From: Singulisphaera sp. | Lineage (GTDB): Bacteria > Planctomycetota > Planctomycetia > Isosphaerales > Isosphaeraceae | Reading direction: 5' to 3' | Assembly (NCBI GenBank): GCA_027451445.1 | Contig: DAIDJG010000071.1 | Span: 1 to 61,638 of the forward strand | DNA: 61,638 bases | The notes under the pieces: model-generated | Database searches by the model: none | Told to the model about the DNA's origin: nothing | Seen by the model: the letters and a program-made list of their open reading frames with translations, nothing else | Shown: piece after piece, positions 44,608 through 51,926 of the stretch | Layout of the letters: the number at the start of each line of letters is the position of its first letter | How positions within the stretch are numbered: the stretch's first letter is position 1 | Program-made: the position numbers and the translations under genes

Positions 44608-44727
44608 GGCTTTCGGAACGGCGGCCGATCACGAGTGATCGCGCATGCGAACTTCGTCACCGGCCGCCCGTCGACGTCTTTTCCGGACTCCAGACCCATC
44701 GCTTGAACGCTGAATCCAGGAACGATC

Positions 44728-46284
44728 ATGAGAGAGAACATCAAGACCGCGATCTTCGTCGCTGTCGCCCTGCTGCTGACGGGCGCGGCGTTCATCCGCA
44801 TTCCGGATCGATCGGGTAAGGACATTGCCTTCAACGACCAGGGGCAGCCGTTCTTCCCCGACTTCAAGGATCCGTTCGCCTGCACCGACCTCGAAGTCGT
44901 CGAGTTCGACTCGTCGACGGCGACCGCCGCCCGCTTCCAGGTCAAGTTTCAGAACGGAAAGTGGGTCATTCCCTCGCACTACAACTATCCTGCCGACGCC
45001 AAGGACCGCCTCGCAAAGACTGCGGCAAGCGTGATGGACCTGACGAAAGATACGGTCCGGTCGGATCGCGTCGAAGATCAGGAAGAAATGGGTGTGATCG
45101 ACCCGCTTGACCCCAAGGCCACAAGCCTCAAAGGACGCGGGAAGCGGGTGACCCTGCGCGACAAGACCGAGAAAGTCCTGGCCGATTTTGTGATCGGGAA
45201 GGATATCAAGGATCGCACCGGTCAGCGCTACGTCCGCGTGCCGGGGCAGAAACGTGTGTATGGGGTCAACGTCAAAGCCGACCTTTCCACCAAGTTCGCC
45301 GATTGGATCGAAACGAACCTGCTCAAGGTCGAAGGGAGCAAGATCCGCCGGGTCAAATTCAATAACACCAAGGTCGATCCTGAAGCCGGTAAGCTCATTC
45401 GAGGCGACGTCTTTACGATCGAGCGTAAAGATTCGAGCGGTCCCTGGAAAATCGAGGGACAAACGCTTGCTGCCGATCAAGAGATGAACACCGAAAAGCT
45501 TTCGTCGTTGACGTCCGCGCTGGCGGACCTCAAGATCGTGGGCGTCCGCCAAAAGCCCGAGGGGCTGAAACGTGATCTCAAGATCGAGCAGGGAAAGGAC
45601 CTGAAGAACATCTCCAATCAGGCAGCGGCGTCGCTCATGAGCAAGGGCTTCTACCCGACCCGAGACGGTGCGCTGTACTCGAATCAGGGAGAGGCGATTG
45701 TCTCGACCGATGAAGGCGTTGTGTACACACTGCGCTTTGGGGAGGTTGTCGTCGCCAGCGGTCTCGACCTCACGGCCGGGTCCGAGGAGTCAGCCTCAAA
45801 GGATAAAGACGGCTCCAAGAAAAAGGACGAGGCCAAAAAGAAGGACGAAAGTGCCACCGAGAACCGGTATCTGATGGTGACCGTATCCTTCGATCCGTCC
45901 TTGCTACCACCCGAGCATCCCCCGGAGGCAGAAACGCCGCCTTCCACCCTTCCGGAAGATGTATTTCAGAAGAAACCCGACGATCCCAAACGGATCGCCG
46001 AGGAAAAGGCGGCCAAGGAGAAGCTCGACCGCGAGACCGCCGCGCATCAGAAGCGCGTGGAGGACGGCGAGAAGCGGGTGAAGGAACTGACCGACCGTTT
46101 CGCCGACTGGTACTATGTCACACCAGGGACGAGCTTCCACTCGATTGCTTTGAGCCAGAGCGATTTGACGAAGAAGAAGGATGAGAACAAGCCGGCGGGA
46201 GATGCTGGCGGGCTACCAGGGTTCAATCCTGGCGGTGGGATCCCGGGCCTTCCGCAGGGCTTGAAGCCTCCGGGACATCCTTGA
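44728..46284 (+). CDS. DUF4340 protein of the Gld-type ABC cassette
   Basis: 518 residues. An N-terminal hydrophobic segment (AIFVAVALLLTGAAFI) anchors it. The body contains repeated DUF4340 beta units, e.g. VTLRDKTEKVLADFVIGKDI, GQRYVRVPGQKRVYGVN, FADWIETNLLKVEGSKI and GVVYTLRFGEVVVASGLDL. Lys/Asp/Glu-rich linkers (about 345-375 and 400-450) follow, then RFADWYYVTPGTSFHSI. DUF4340 genes habitually follow GldG-like genes. It probably forms the extracytoplasmic accessory subunit. Start: AGGAAC is present upstream of ATG. A good hairpin follows the stop. Confidence 0.9.
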   Translation: MRENIKTAIFVAVALLLTGAAFIRIPDRSGKDIAFNDQGQPFFPDFKDPFACTDLEVVEFDSSTATAARFQVKFQNGKWVIPSHYNYPADAKDRLAKTAASVMDLTKDTVRSDRVEDQEEMGVIDPLDPKATSLKGRGKRVTLRDKTEKVLADFVIGKDIKDRTGQRYVRVPGQKRVYGVNVKADLSTKFADWIETNLLKVEGSKIRRVKFNNTKVDPEAGKLIRGDVFTIERKDSSGPWKIEGQTLAADQEMNTEKLSSLTSALADLKIVGVRQKPEGLKRDLKIEQGKDLKNISNQAAASLMSKGFYPTRDGALYSNQGEAIVSTDEGVVYTLRFGEVVVASGLDLTAGSEESASKDKDGSKKKDEAKKKDESATENRYLMVTVSFDPSLLPPEHPPEAETPPSTLPEDVFQKKPDDPKRIAEEKAAKEKLDRETAAHQKRVEDGEKRVKELTDRFADWYYVTPGTSFHSIALSQSDLTKKKDENKPAGDAGGLPGFNPGGGIPGLPQGLKPPGHP

Positions 46285-46296
46285 GACGCGTCATTC

Positions 46297-46322
46297 GGAG
46301 GGGAGACGTCGCTCTCCCCTCC
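46297..46322. terminator. Bidirectional hairpin between convergent genes
   Basis: Perfect 10-bp inverted repeat GGAGGGGAGA (46297-46306) / TCTCCCCTCC (46313-46322) with a 6-nt loop, between the convergent ends of the DUF4340 and UbiA genes. No T-tract, so termination would be weak or Rho-assisted. Confidence 0.45.
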
Positions 46323-46370
46323 GCCCTCGCTCCGTTCGAGACGTTTGCGACCACGCGCGAGGACTGCCCC

Positions 46371-47276
46371 TCACGTGGAATAGATCCAACGCCCGAGAAG
46401 AAACGCGGGCAACCAGAGCGCAGCGATCGCAAGCGCCGGTAGTGGGCCGCGAACAGCCGCAGCAACGCCGAAATCCAGCCAAACGAGCGCAAGCACTCCC
46501 GTCTTGACCGCGTTCTGAAAGTGAGCGGGAATGGGCTCGCGAATCGCTCTCCCGATGGCGGAGTTCACGATCCAGGCAACAAGTAACAACGCGAGCAGCC
46601 CTTCCGGGGCGACGATCGGGCGATCGGTGGAAGGGGACGGAAACGCTCGCGGTTGAAGTGACGCGGCGACAAGACCCAGGATCGCCAGGTTCTCGAGCAC
46701 CATTCCCGCGAACAGGCCGCGAGTCCGACCCGTCTCGGTTTCGCCCCGGCTGATCCACGTCACGCCCGTCACGAATACCGCCATAGAGCCCGCCACGAGC
46801 CAACCCGCAGGTCCGCCGAGCGCCGGCGCCTGGCTCATACCGAGCAACAGATTGAAACCCCGGCACGCTCCCATCACCTGAGGACCGAGGACGGTTCGTT
46901 TCGCCCCAGCGTCGTAAGCCAGAACGCATAAGGCGAGCGCCAAAGCGACCGCCGCGCTTGTTCCGGAACCACTGAGCGCCGCGAGCAGAACTCCCAGCAC
47001 CAGGCCGCCGACACCCACGGCAAGCGCAAACCGTTGCGAGACCCGTCCCGAGGGCAAGGGCCGATTCGGACGCTCCTTGCGGTCGATCTCCAGGTCGAAC
47101 AGATCGTTCAGCGCGATCCCCGCCGAATAGATCGACATGGACGCCGCCGCCAGCGGCACCCAGTGAGCGCCATCGCGAAGTGCACCGCCAACGAGCAACC
47201 ACCCGGCCAGGCTGTCCGCCGCAGCCGTGAAAACGTTCGGCAAGCGGACCAGTTGCAGATAGGGTTTGATCGCCAT
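46371..47276 (-). CDS. UbiA-superfamily prenyltransferase-like protein
   Basis: 301 residues, about eight to nine hydrophobic helices. The first Asp-rich motif is NDLFDLEIDRKERPNRPLPSG (NDxxDxxxD). The second motif is reduced to YDAGAKR rather than DxxxD, so catalytic competence is uncertain. The N-terminus KPYLQLVRLPNVFTAAADSLAG is typical of the family. It resembles the EboC-like subgroup linked to metabolite export in ebo clusters. ATG 47276 chosen; GTG 47291 is an alternative. The next upstream gene on the same strand encodes a TIM-barrel epimerase (70-nt gap), which may be functionally paired. Confidence 0.85.
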   Translation of the reverse strand: MAIKPYLQLVRLPNVFTAAADSLAGWLLVGGALRDGAHWVPLAAASMSIYSAGIALNDLFDLEIDRKERPNRPLPSGRVSQRFALAVGVGGLVLGVLLAALSGSGTSAAVALALALCVLAYDAGAKRTVLGPQVMGACRGFNLLLGMSQAPALGGPAGWLVAGSMAVFVTGVTWISRGETETGRTRGLFAGMVLENLAILGLVAASLQPRAFPSPSTDRPIVAPEGLLALLLVAWIVNSAIGRAIREPIPAHFQNAVKTGVLALVWLDFGVAAAVRGPLPALAIAALWLPAFLLGRWIYST

Positions 47277-47346
47277 ACGAAATTCGCCCACCCATGTCGA
47301 GAAGATCGCGCAGCGCTGCTCGACCAGCCGCCATCATGTGAAGACT

Positions 47347-48195
47347 TTACGCGTGCTTCGACACCAGGGGCTCGAGCACGTCGTACGCCCCCTTCGCGGC
47401 GCCGTCGGGATCGTCCACATTCGGATAGAGCTCGACGGTGAGCCACCCGTCATAGCCTGTCGCACGGATCGCGCGCACGACCTCGGAAAAATCGATCGCA
47501 CCCGTCCCGGGCACCAGGTGATGATGAACCCGAGTGGCCGCGATGTCTTCGAAGTGATAGTGCCGAATATGAGGCGCGAGCTTCGCGATCGCTCTCGGCA
47601 AATCCTCGCTGACGCAGAATGCATGGCCCACGTCAAAATTCAAGCCGATCGCAGGCGCATTGACCCGTTCGGCCACTTCGAGATACTGATCCGTCGTTTC
47701 CAGCAACAACCCCGGCTCAGGCTCGATCAGCAGCAATACCCCTTCATTGTGAGCATGCTCGGCCAGGGGTTTGAGAACCTCCACGAAGAGGTCGATCGCC
47801 AACTGCCGCGACAGCCCAGGCGCAAGCGGACCGCCCGGCTCGGTCGTGATGTGAGGCGCTCCCAGTTCCGCACAGAGGCTCAGCGCACGCTTGGTGTGGT
47901 CGATTCGAACCCTTCGGTAGTACGGGTCGGGCTCGATGAACGACGGATACCAGTAGGGTTGCCGGTAGTCGTTGATCGCGTTCATCATAAACGCGTTCAC
48001 ATTGGAGAAAGCGAGCCCGCTTTTGGCCATCGCGGCCTTGATGGCCTGTTTGGTCTCCGGCAGTAATCCCGCGGGCCAGGCGTGGGGAACGTCGGCCATG
48101 AGCTCGAGGCCCTGGTAACCGATCGCCGCGATTCGGGCCGCTGCCTCGTGGAAGGGAAAACGAAGGTAAGCGTTGGTGCTGAAGGCGAGTTTCAT
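47347..48195 (-). CDS. Sugar phosphate isomerase/epimerase (AP-endonuclease-2/xylose-isomerase fold)
   Basis: 282 residues with the TIM-barrel signature of the AP_endonuc_2 family: FHEAAARIAAIGYQGLEL, THITTEPGGPLAPGL-type strand, VLLLIEPEPGLLLETTDQYL, IGLNFDVGHAFC, HIRHYHFEDI, and a closing GYDGWLTVELYPN. Metal ligands (Glu in IEPEP, Asp/His in DVGHA, Glu in VELYP) are visible. The substrate is unknown; planctomycetes contain many. It is divergent from the TPR-alpha-CTD gene (305-bp gap). Confidence 0.88.
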   Translation of the reverse strand: MKLAFSTNAYLRFPFHEAAARIAAIGYQGLELMADVPHAWPAGLLPETKQAIKAAMAKSGLAFSNVNAFMMNAINDYRQPYWYPSFIEPDPYYRRVRIDHTKRALSLCAELGAPHITTEPGGPLAPGLSRQLAIDLFVEVLKPLAEHAHNEGVLLLIEPEPGLLLETTDQYLEVAERVNAPAIGLNFDVGHAFCVSEDLPRAIAKLAPHIRHYHFEDIAATRVHHHLVPGTGAIDFSEVVRAIRATGYDGWLTVELYPNVDDPDGAAKGAYDVLEPLVSKHA

Positions 48196-48328
48196 GAGGC
48201 TCTCGAAGGGCGTGACAGCACGACAGGGCGCAGAGGAACGATTATGTTCGCCTTCGACAGTAGGTTCAACCCTCCGCTACTCAGCGTCTTTCTGAGAGGG
48301 GCGCTGTTTGAGACGGATTCAGCCGCGC

Positions 48329-48356
48329 TTGCAAACTTCGCGCCTTTCGTTAAAAT
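48329..48356 (+). promoter_or_regulatory. Candidate promoter of the TPR-alpha-CTD gene
   Basis: TTGCAA (48329-48334), 16-nt spacer, TAAAAT (48351-48356), 144 nt before the ATG at 48501. It lies in a 305-bp divergent region (48196-48500) with no other clear feature. The sequence -35/-10 pair is the best in the region. Confidence 0.4.
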
Positions 48357-48500
48357 CGGTTCTTTGCCCCGTGCCATTCGATGGCGATTGGGAACGCATT
48401 GTGCTGTGCACCATGGGCCTGCGGTGAAATCGTCGCCGGCCGCCCTGACGCACAAGGCGCTCGAGTTGCTGCTTGCCCCGCATTGAGGAGTGACTGACGG

Positions 48501-49838
48501 ATGGCCGAGATTGCGATGACCACCGATGTCCGCGCGTTGCTGGATCGGACTCCCTTCGACGCGTCGGCAGTCGCCGACTTGCGCGAGGTGCTGGGACGCG
48601 ACCCGTCGCGTTACCGCACGCTTCGAGACGCCGTGGCGGCGATGCGCGACCGCGAGCGAGCCAACATGAAGCCCGAGACCTACCTGCGTCTCGGCGTGGG
48701 TGATGTGCTCCTGGGCCGTTACGCCGCGGCGCTGGACGAACTGGCCAAAGCGGGTGACAACGGTCTTGCTCACTTCCACCGCGGCCTGGCGCTTCAGAAC
48801 CTCCAGCGCTGGAACGATGCCGCCGAGGCCTTCGCGGCCGCCGGCAAGGCAGGCCATGATTCGAAGGCGTCCGAATTGCACCGCGCGGGGGTGTTGAGGC
48901 GAGCAGGAAAGATCGAAGACGCGCAGGCCATCCTGAAGAATCTGGAGAAACTCGGCAGCAGCTCGGCCGAGTTCCATTACCAACGCGGCAGCCTCCTCGC
49001 GGTTGACGGCGAACTCGCCGCCGCGGCCGTCGAATTCGAGAAGGCCCTGAACATCGACCGCGACCACACCGGTGCGTTGTTCGAGCTCGCGTACATCAAC
49101 GATCTCCACGGCAACGACGAAACGGCCGTCGAATACTACAAGCGCTGTACTCAGCGACCCCCGGTTCCCCTCGCCGCGCTGATCAACCTCGGCGTACTCT
49201 ACGAAGATGAGATGCGGTTCCGGGAAGCCGAGCAGTGCTACCGCCAGGTGCTCACGTTCGACCCGAACCATCCCCGCGCGCGGCTCTTCTTCCGCGACTG
49301 CCGGGCCAGCAAGGACATGTACTACGATGAAGAAGAAATTCATCGTTACAGCGTCTTGCGCCAGCTCCTCGAGATCCCGGTCACCGACTTCGAGCTCTCC
49401 GTCCGCAGCCGCAACTGCCTGCGCAAGATGAATATCCGGACGCTCGGCGACCTGACGCGCACGACCGAGGCTGCGCTGCTGGCGAGCAAGAACTTCGGCG
49501 AAACCTCGCTCTCCGAAATCAAGGAGATGATGACTTCCAAGGGCGTGCGCCTCGGCATGGCCCTCGAAGGAGGCGAACGGGCCGCTGCCGAGCTCCGGCA
49601 CGAACCCGTCGAGGAACTGAGCCAGGAAGAAAAAGCGCTCCTCGCCAAGCCGATTGCCGACCTGAACCTGTCTGTCCGGGCGCGCAAGTGCATGAACAAG
49701 CTTGGAATTCAAACGGTCGGCGAGCTGATCGTGCACACGGGCGATGAGCTGATGGAATGCAAGAACTTCGGCGTGACCTCGCTCAACGAGGTGCGCGAGA
49801 AGCTCGTGGAGCTTGGGCTCAAGCTGAAAAACGAGTGA
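48501..49838 (+). CDS. TPR protein fused to two RNA polymerase alpha-CTD-like domains
   Basis: 445 residues; GAGGAG lies nine bases before the ATG. Residues ~60-270 are TPR-like helical pairs (LRLGVGDVLLGRYAAALDEL, LAYINDLHGNDETAVEYYKR, GVLYEDEMRFREAEQCYRQV). Two RNAP alpha-CTD-like domains follow, at 292-355 and 383-443. In the first, E298, R302, N305, C306, G333 and S336 align with E. coli alpha E261, R265, N268, C269, G296 and S299; Lys298 is replaced by Thr335. In the second, R393, C397, G424 and S427 keep the key set, with Lys396 for N268. These residues in alpha contact the UP element and activators. There is no alpha-NTD, so it cannot be an RNAP subunit. A DNA-binding scaffold or transcription modulator is plausible. 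Confidence 0.86.
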   Translation: MAEIAMTTDVRALLDRTPFDASAVADLREVLGRDPSRYRTLRDAVAAMRDRERANMKPETYLRLGVGDVLLGRYAAALDELAKAGDNGLAHFHRGLALQNLQRWNDAAEAFAAAGKAGHDSKASELHRAGVLRRAGKIEDAQAILKNLEKLGSSSAEFHYQRGSLLAVDGELAAAAVEFEKALNIDRDHTGALFELAYINDLHGNDETAVEYYKRCTQRPPVPLAALINLGVLYEDEMRFREAEQCYRQVLTFDPNHPRARLFFRDCRASKDMYYDEEEIHRYSVLRQLLEIPVTDFELSVRSRNCLRKMNIRTLGDLTRTTEAALLASKNFGETSLSEIKEMMTSKGVRLGMALEGGERAAAELRHEPVEELSQEEKALLAKPIADLNLSVRARKCMNKLGIQTVGELIVHTGDELMECKNFGVTSLNEVREKLVELGLKLKNE

Positions 49839-50111
49839 TTCGGCATCAGGAAAGCGTTGCACGGCGCGGGGTGGGGGAGATTTTTTCCGCCCTGCGTTTT
49901 TGCGATTGCAGGAGCAGTTCGGATAGTGGCTCCCTCAATACGCTGTGGCGACAATGCAGCCGTGCTTGCGCTGAAACTGGCAGTCGCGCAATGCGACCGG
50001 CGTTGGTATTACTTCAACCAGATCGATGGCGTCTTCGGAGTATTCTGCGCCATCTCCGCGGAAACCGCCGCAGTCGCCTGACCCCACAGTCCGAGGAACC
50101 AGGACTGCCCT

Positions 50112-51227
50112 TTGTCGCGCCCCGTCCGATTTGAGCTCCTGGCCCGCGACACCGGCTCCGGCGCACGTGTGGGCCGGTTGGCCACGCCACACGGCACACT
50201 GGAAACGCCCGCGTTCATGCCGGTCGGCACACAGGCAACGGTCAAGGGGCTGACCCCCGACCTGTTGCGCGCGACCGGCTCGCGCATGATCCTCGCTAAC
50301 ACGTATCATCTCGCGCTGAGGCCGGGCGAAGAGGTTGTGGCTGCGCTGGGAGGGCTCCACACGTTCATGGGGTGGGACGGCCCGATCCTCACCGACTCGG
50401 GCGGGTTCCAGGTCTTCAGCCTCGCGGCACGCTCGAAGATTCGCGACAGCGGCGTCACGTTTCGGTCGCATCTCGACGGCAGCCTCCTCGAGCTGACCCC
50501 GGAGCGCGCCGTCGCGATCCAGTCGGCGCTCGGGGCCGACGTCGCGATGTGTCTCGACCACTGTCCCGCGCTCCCGGCAACGCGAGACGAGGTCGCCGAC
50601 GCCGTGCGCCGCACGATCGCCTGGGCCGAGCGCTGCAAGGCCGCGCACGAGCGACCGGACCAATCCCTGTTCGGCATCGTCCAGGGAGGCGCGCACGCCG
50701 ACCTCCGTGCTGAGTGCACCGAGGCGCTCCTCGGTCTCGACTTCGACGGGTACGCCGTGGGTGGCGTCAGCGTAGGGGAGAGCCGCGAACAGGTCCGCCT
50801 CGCGCTTGAAGTGACGACACACCTGCTGCCCGAGGACCGCCCGCGCTACCTGATGGGCGTCGGGCGGCCGCAGGACATCATCGACGCCGTCGCCACCGGG
50901 ATCGACCTCTTCGACTGCGTCTTGCCCACGCGCAATGGCCGGAACGCGACCTGCCTGACCGACCAGGGGCCCGTCAAGCTCCGCAACGCCGCCCATCGGT
51001 ATGATTCCAGGCCCGTGGAGGAGGATTGCAACTGCCTCGCCTGCCGCAAATTCAGCCGCGCCTACCTGCGGCACCTGTTCCTGGCGAAGGAAATGCTGGG
51101 CCCCATTCTCGCCTCGATCCACAATCTGACGTACCTTCAGCGGCTCACTTTGCGAATCCGGGAAGCGATAATCGCCGGGCGATTCGTCCCCTTTCGGACG
51201 GAAGTGCTTGAAGCGTTGGGACCCTAG
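50112..51227 (+). CDS. tgt: tRNA-guanine transglycosylase
   Basis: 371 residues, normal. Tgt exchanges guanine-34 for preQ1 in tRNAs with GUN anticodons. The TTG at 50112 is supported by AGGA seven bases upstream and by the N-terminus [20 protein letters not shown]. Motifs: [13 protein letters not shown] (catalytic Asp), [48 protein letters not shown] (second Asp) and zinc ligands in [18 protein letters not shown]. It is followed by yajC and secDF in the classic order. The upstream 273 bp hold no gene I can support. Confidence 0.96.
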   Translation: MSRPVRFELLARDTGSGARVGRLATPHGTLETPAFMPVGTQATVKGLTPDLLRATGSRMILANTYHLALRPGEEVVAALGGLHTFMGWDGPILTDSGGFQVFSLAARSKIRDSGVTFRSHLDGSLLELTPERAVAIQSALGADVAMCLDHCPALPATRDEVADAVRRTIAWAERCKAAHERPDQSLFGIVQGGAHADLRAECTEALLGLDFDGYAVGGVSVGESREQVRLALEVTTHLLPEDRPRYLMGVGRPQDIIDAVATGIDLFDCVLPTRNGRNATCLTDQGPVKLRNAAHRYDSRPVEEDCNCLACRKFSRAYLRHLFLAKEMLGPILASIHNLTYLQRLTLRIREAIIAGRFVPFRTEVLEALGP

Positions 51228-51351
51228 TGGTTACATTGCAGTTTCCAGGAAAGCGAACGCGCCCGATCAAGGTGCCGTTCTGGGTTCTCCGGGTCGTTGT
51301 GTCGGGTCGCAGCCCGCGCTTTCCTCACCGTATCGGGAGATGAACGCAGAC

Positions 51352-51735
51352 ATGCAAGCATTGTTCGCCGCGATTCCACTCTTGTTCGCTCAAGCTGCCG
51401 CGAAAGGGGGTGGTGGAGGCGAGCCTTCATCCCTTTACACGTGGGCGCCGTTGCTGCCGCTCCCGATCATCTTCTACTTCTTGATGATCCGTCCCCAGCA
51501 ACAAATGGAACGCAAACGTAAGGACATGCTTGATGCGCTCAAGAAGAACGATCGTGTCCTGACGACGGCCGGGATTTACGGCACGGTTCATTCGATTGAC
51601 AACGAGCAGGACAAGGTTGTGTTGCGAGTGGATGACGACAAGGGAGTGCGACTCGCCTTCAGTCGCGCGAGCATCGTGCGCGTTGTGGAAGTCTCTTCGG
51701 AAAAGGACAAGAGCAAGACGGCGGAGACCGTCTAA
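51352..51735 (+). CDS. yajC: Preprotein translocase subunit YajC
   Basis: 127 residues. YajC is a small single-pass membrane protein associated with SecDF at the Sec translocon. The N-terminal segment is hydrophobic, then a Gly-rich linker, then the diagnostic LLPLPIIFYFLMIRPQQQMERKRKDMLDALKKND and VLTTAGIYGTVHSI (read in parts). ATG 51352 gives usual length; its GGGAG site is 12 nt upstream, and ATG 51340 is too close to that site. The frame continues upstream into tgt. A hairpin with T-run follows, possibly reducing readthrough into secDF. Confidence 0.92.
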   Translation: MQALFAAIPLLFAQAAAKGGGGGEPSSLYTWAPLLPLPIIFYFLMIRPQQQMERKRKDMLDALKKNDRVLTTAGIYGTVHSIDNEQDKVVLRVDDDKGVRLAFSRASIVRVVEVSSEKDKSKTAETV

Positions 51736-51787
51736 ACGCATCGATCGGCAAGTCCGTGGCCAGCCACGGTTGATGAATATCCCAGGT

Positions 51788-51828
51788 CCCCGAAGCGGGA
51801 TGGCGCTTCGGGGTTCGGTTGATTTTTG
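51788..51828 (+). terminator. Intrinsic terminator or attenuator between yajC and secDF
   Basis: CCCCGAAGCG (51788-51797) pairs with CGCTTCGGGG (51804-51813), a perfect 10-bp stem with a 6-nt loop. A T-rich run follows (TTCGGTTGATTTTTG, 51814-51828). It lies 53 nt after yajC and about 100 nt before secDF, so secDF may have its own promoter or depend on readthrough. Confidence 0.6.
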
Positions 51829-51926
51829 ACGCGAGCCTTGGGTTGAGGCTCGGTTCTCGAGTTCTTTCGGGTAGGCAGCCCGTTCGCGGTTCGCCGGCGC
51901 AGCGCGGCGGGAGGCAAGGGACGATC

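Noticed and set aside
48192-49862. 556-codon open frame antisense to the TPR-alpha-CTD gene
   Set aside because: High-GC shadow ORF; the plus-strand protein has clear domains and a good ribosome site.
14292-51227. queE and tgt as a queuosine cluster
   Set aside because: They are about 35 kb apart with unrelated neighbours; pathway relation only.
51208-51351. Upstream extension of yajC overlapping tgt
   Set aside because: No hydrophobic or family-like content; the ATG at 51352 fits YajC length.
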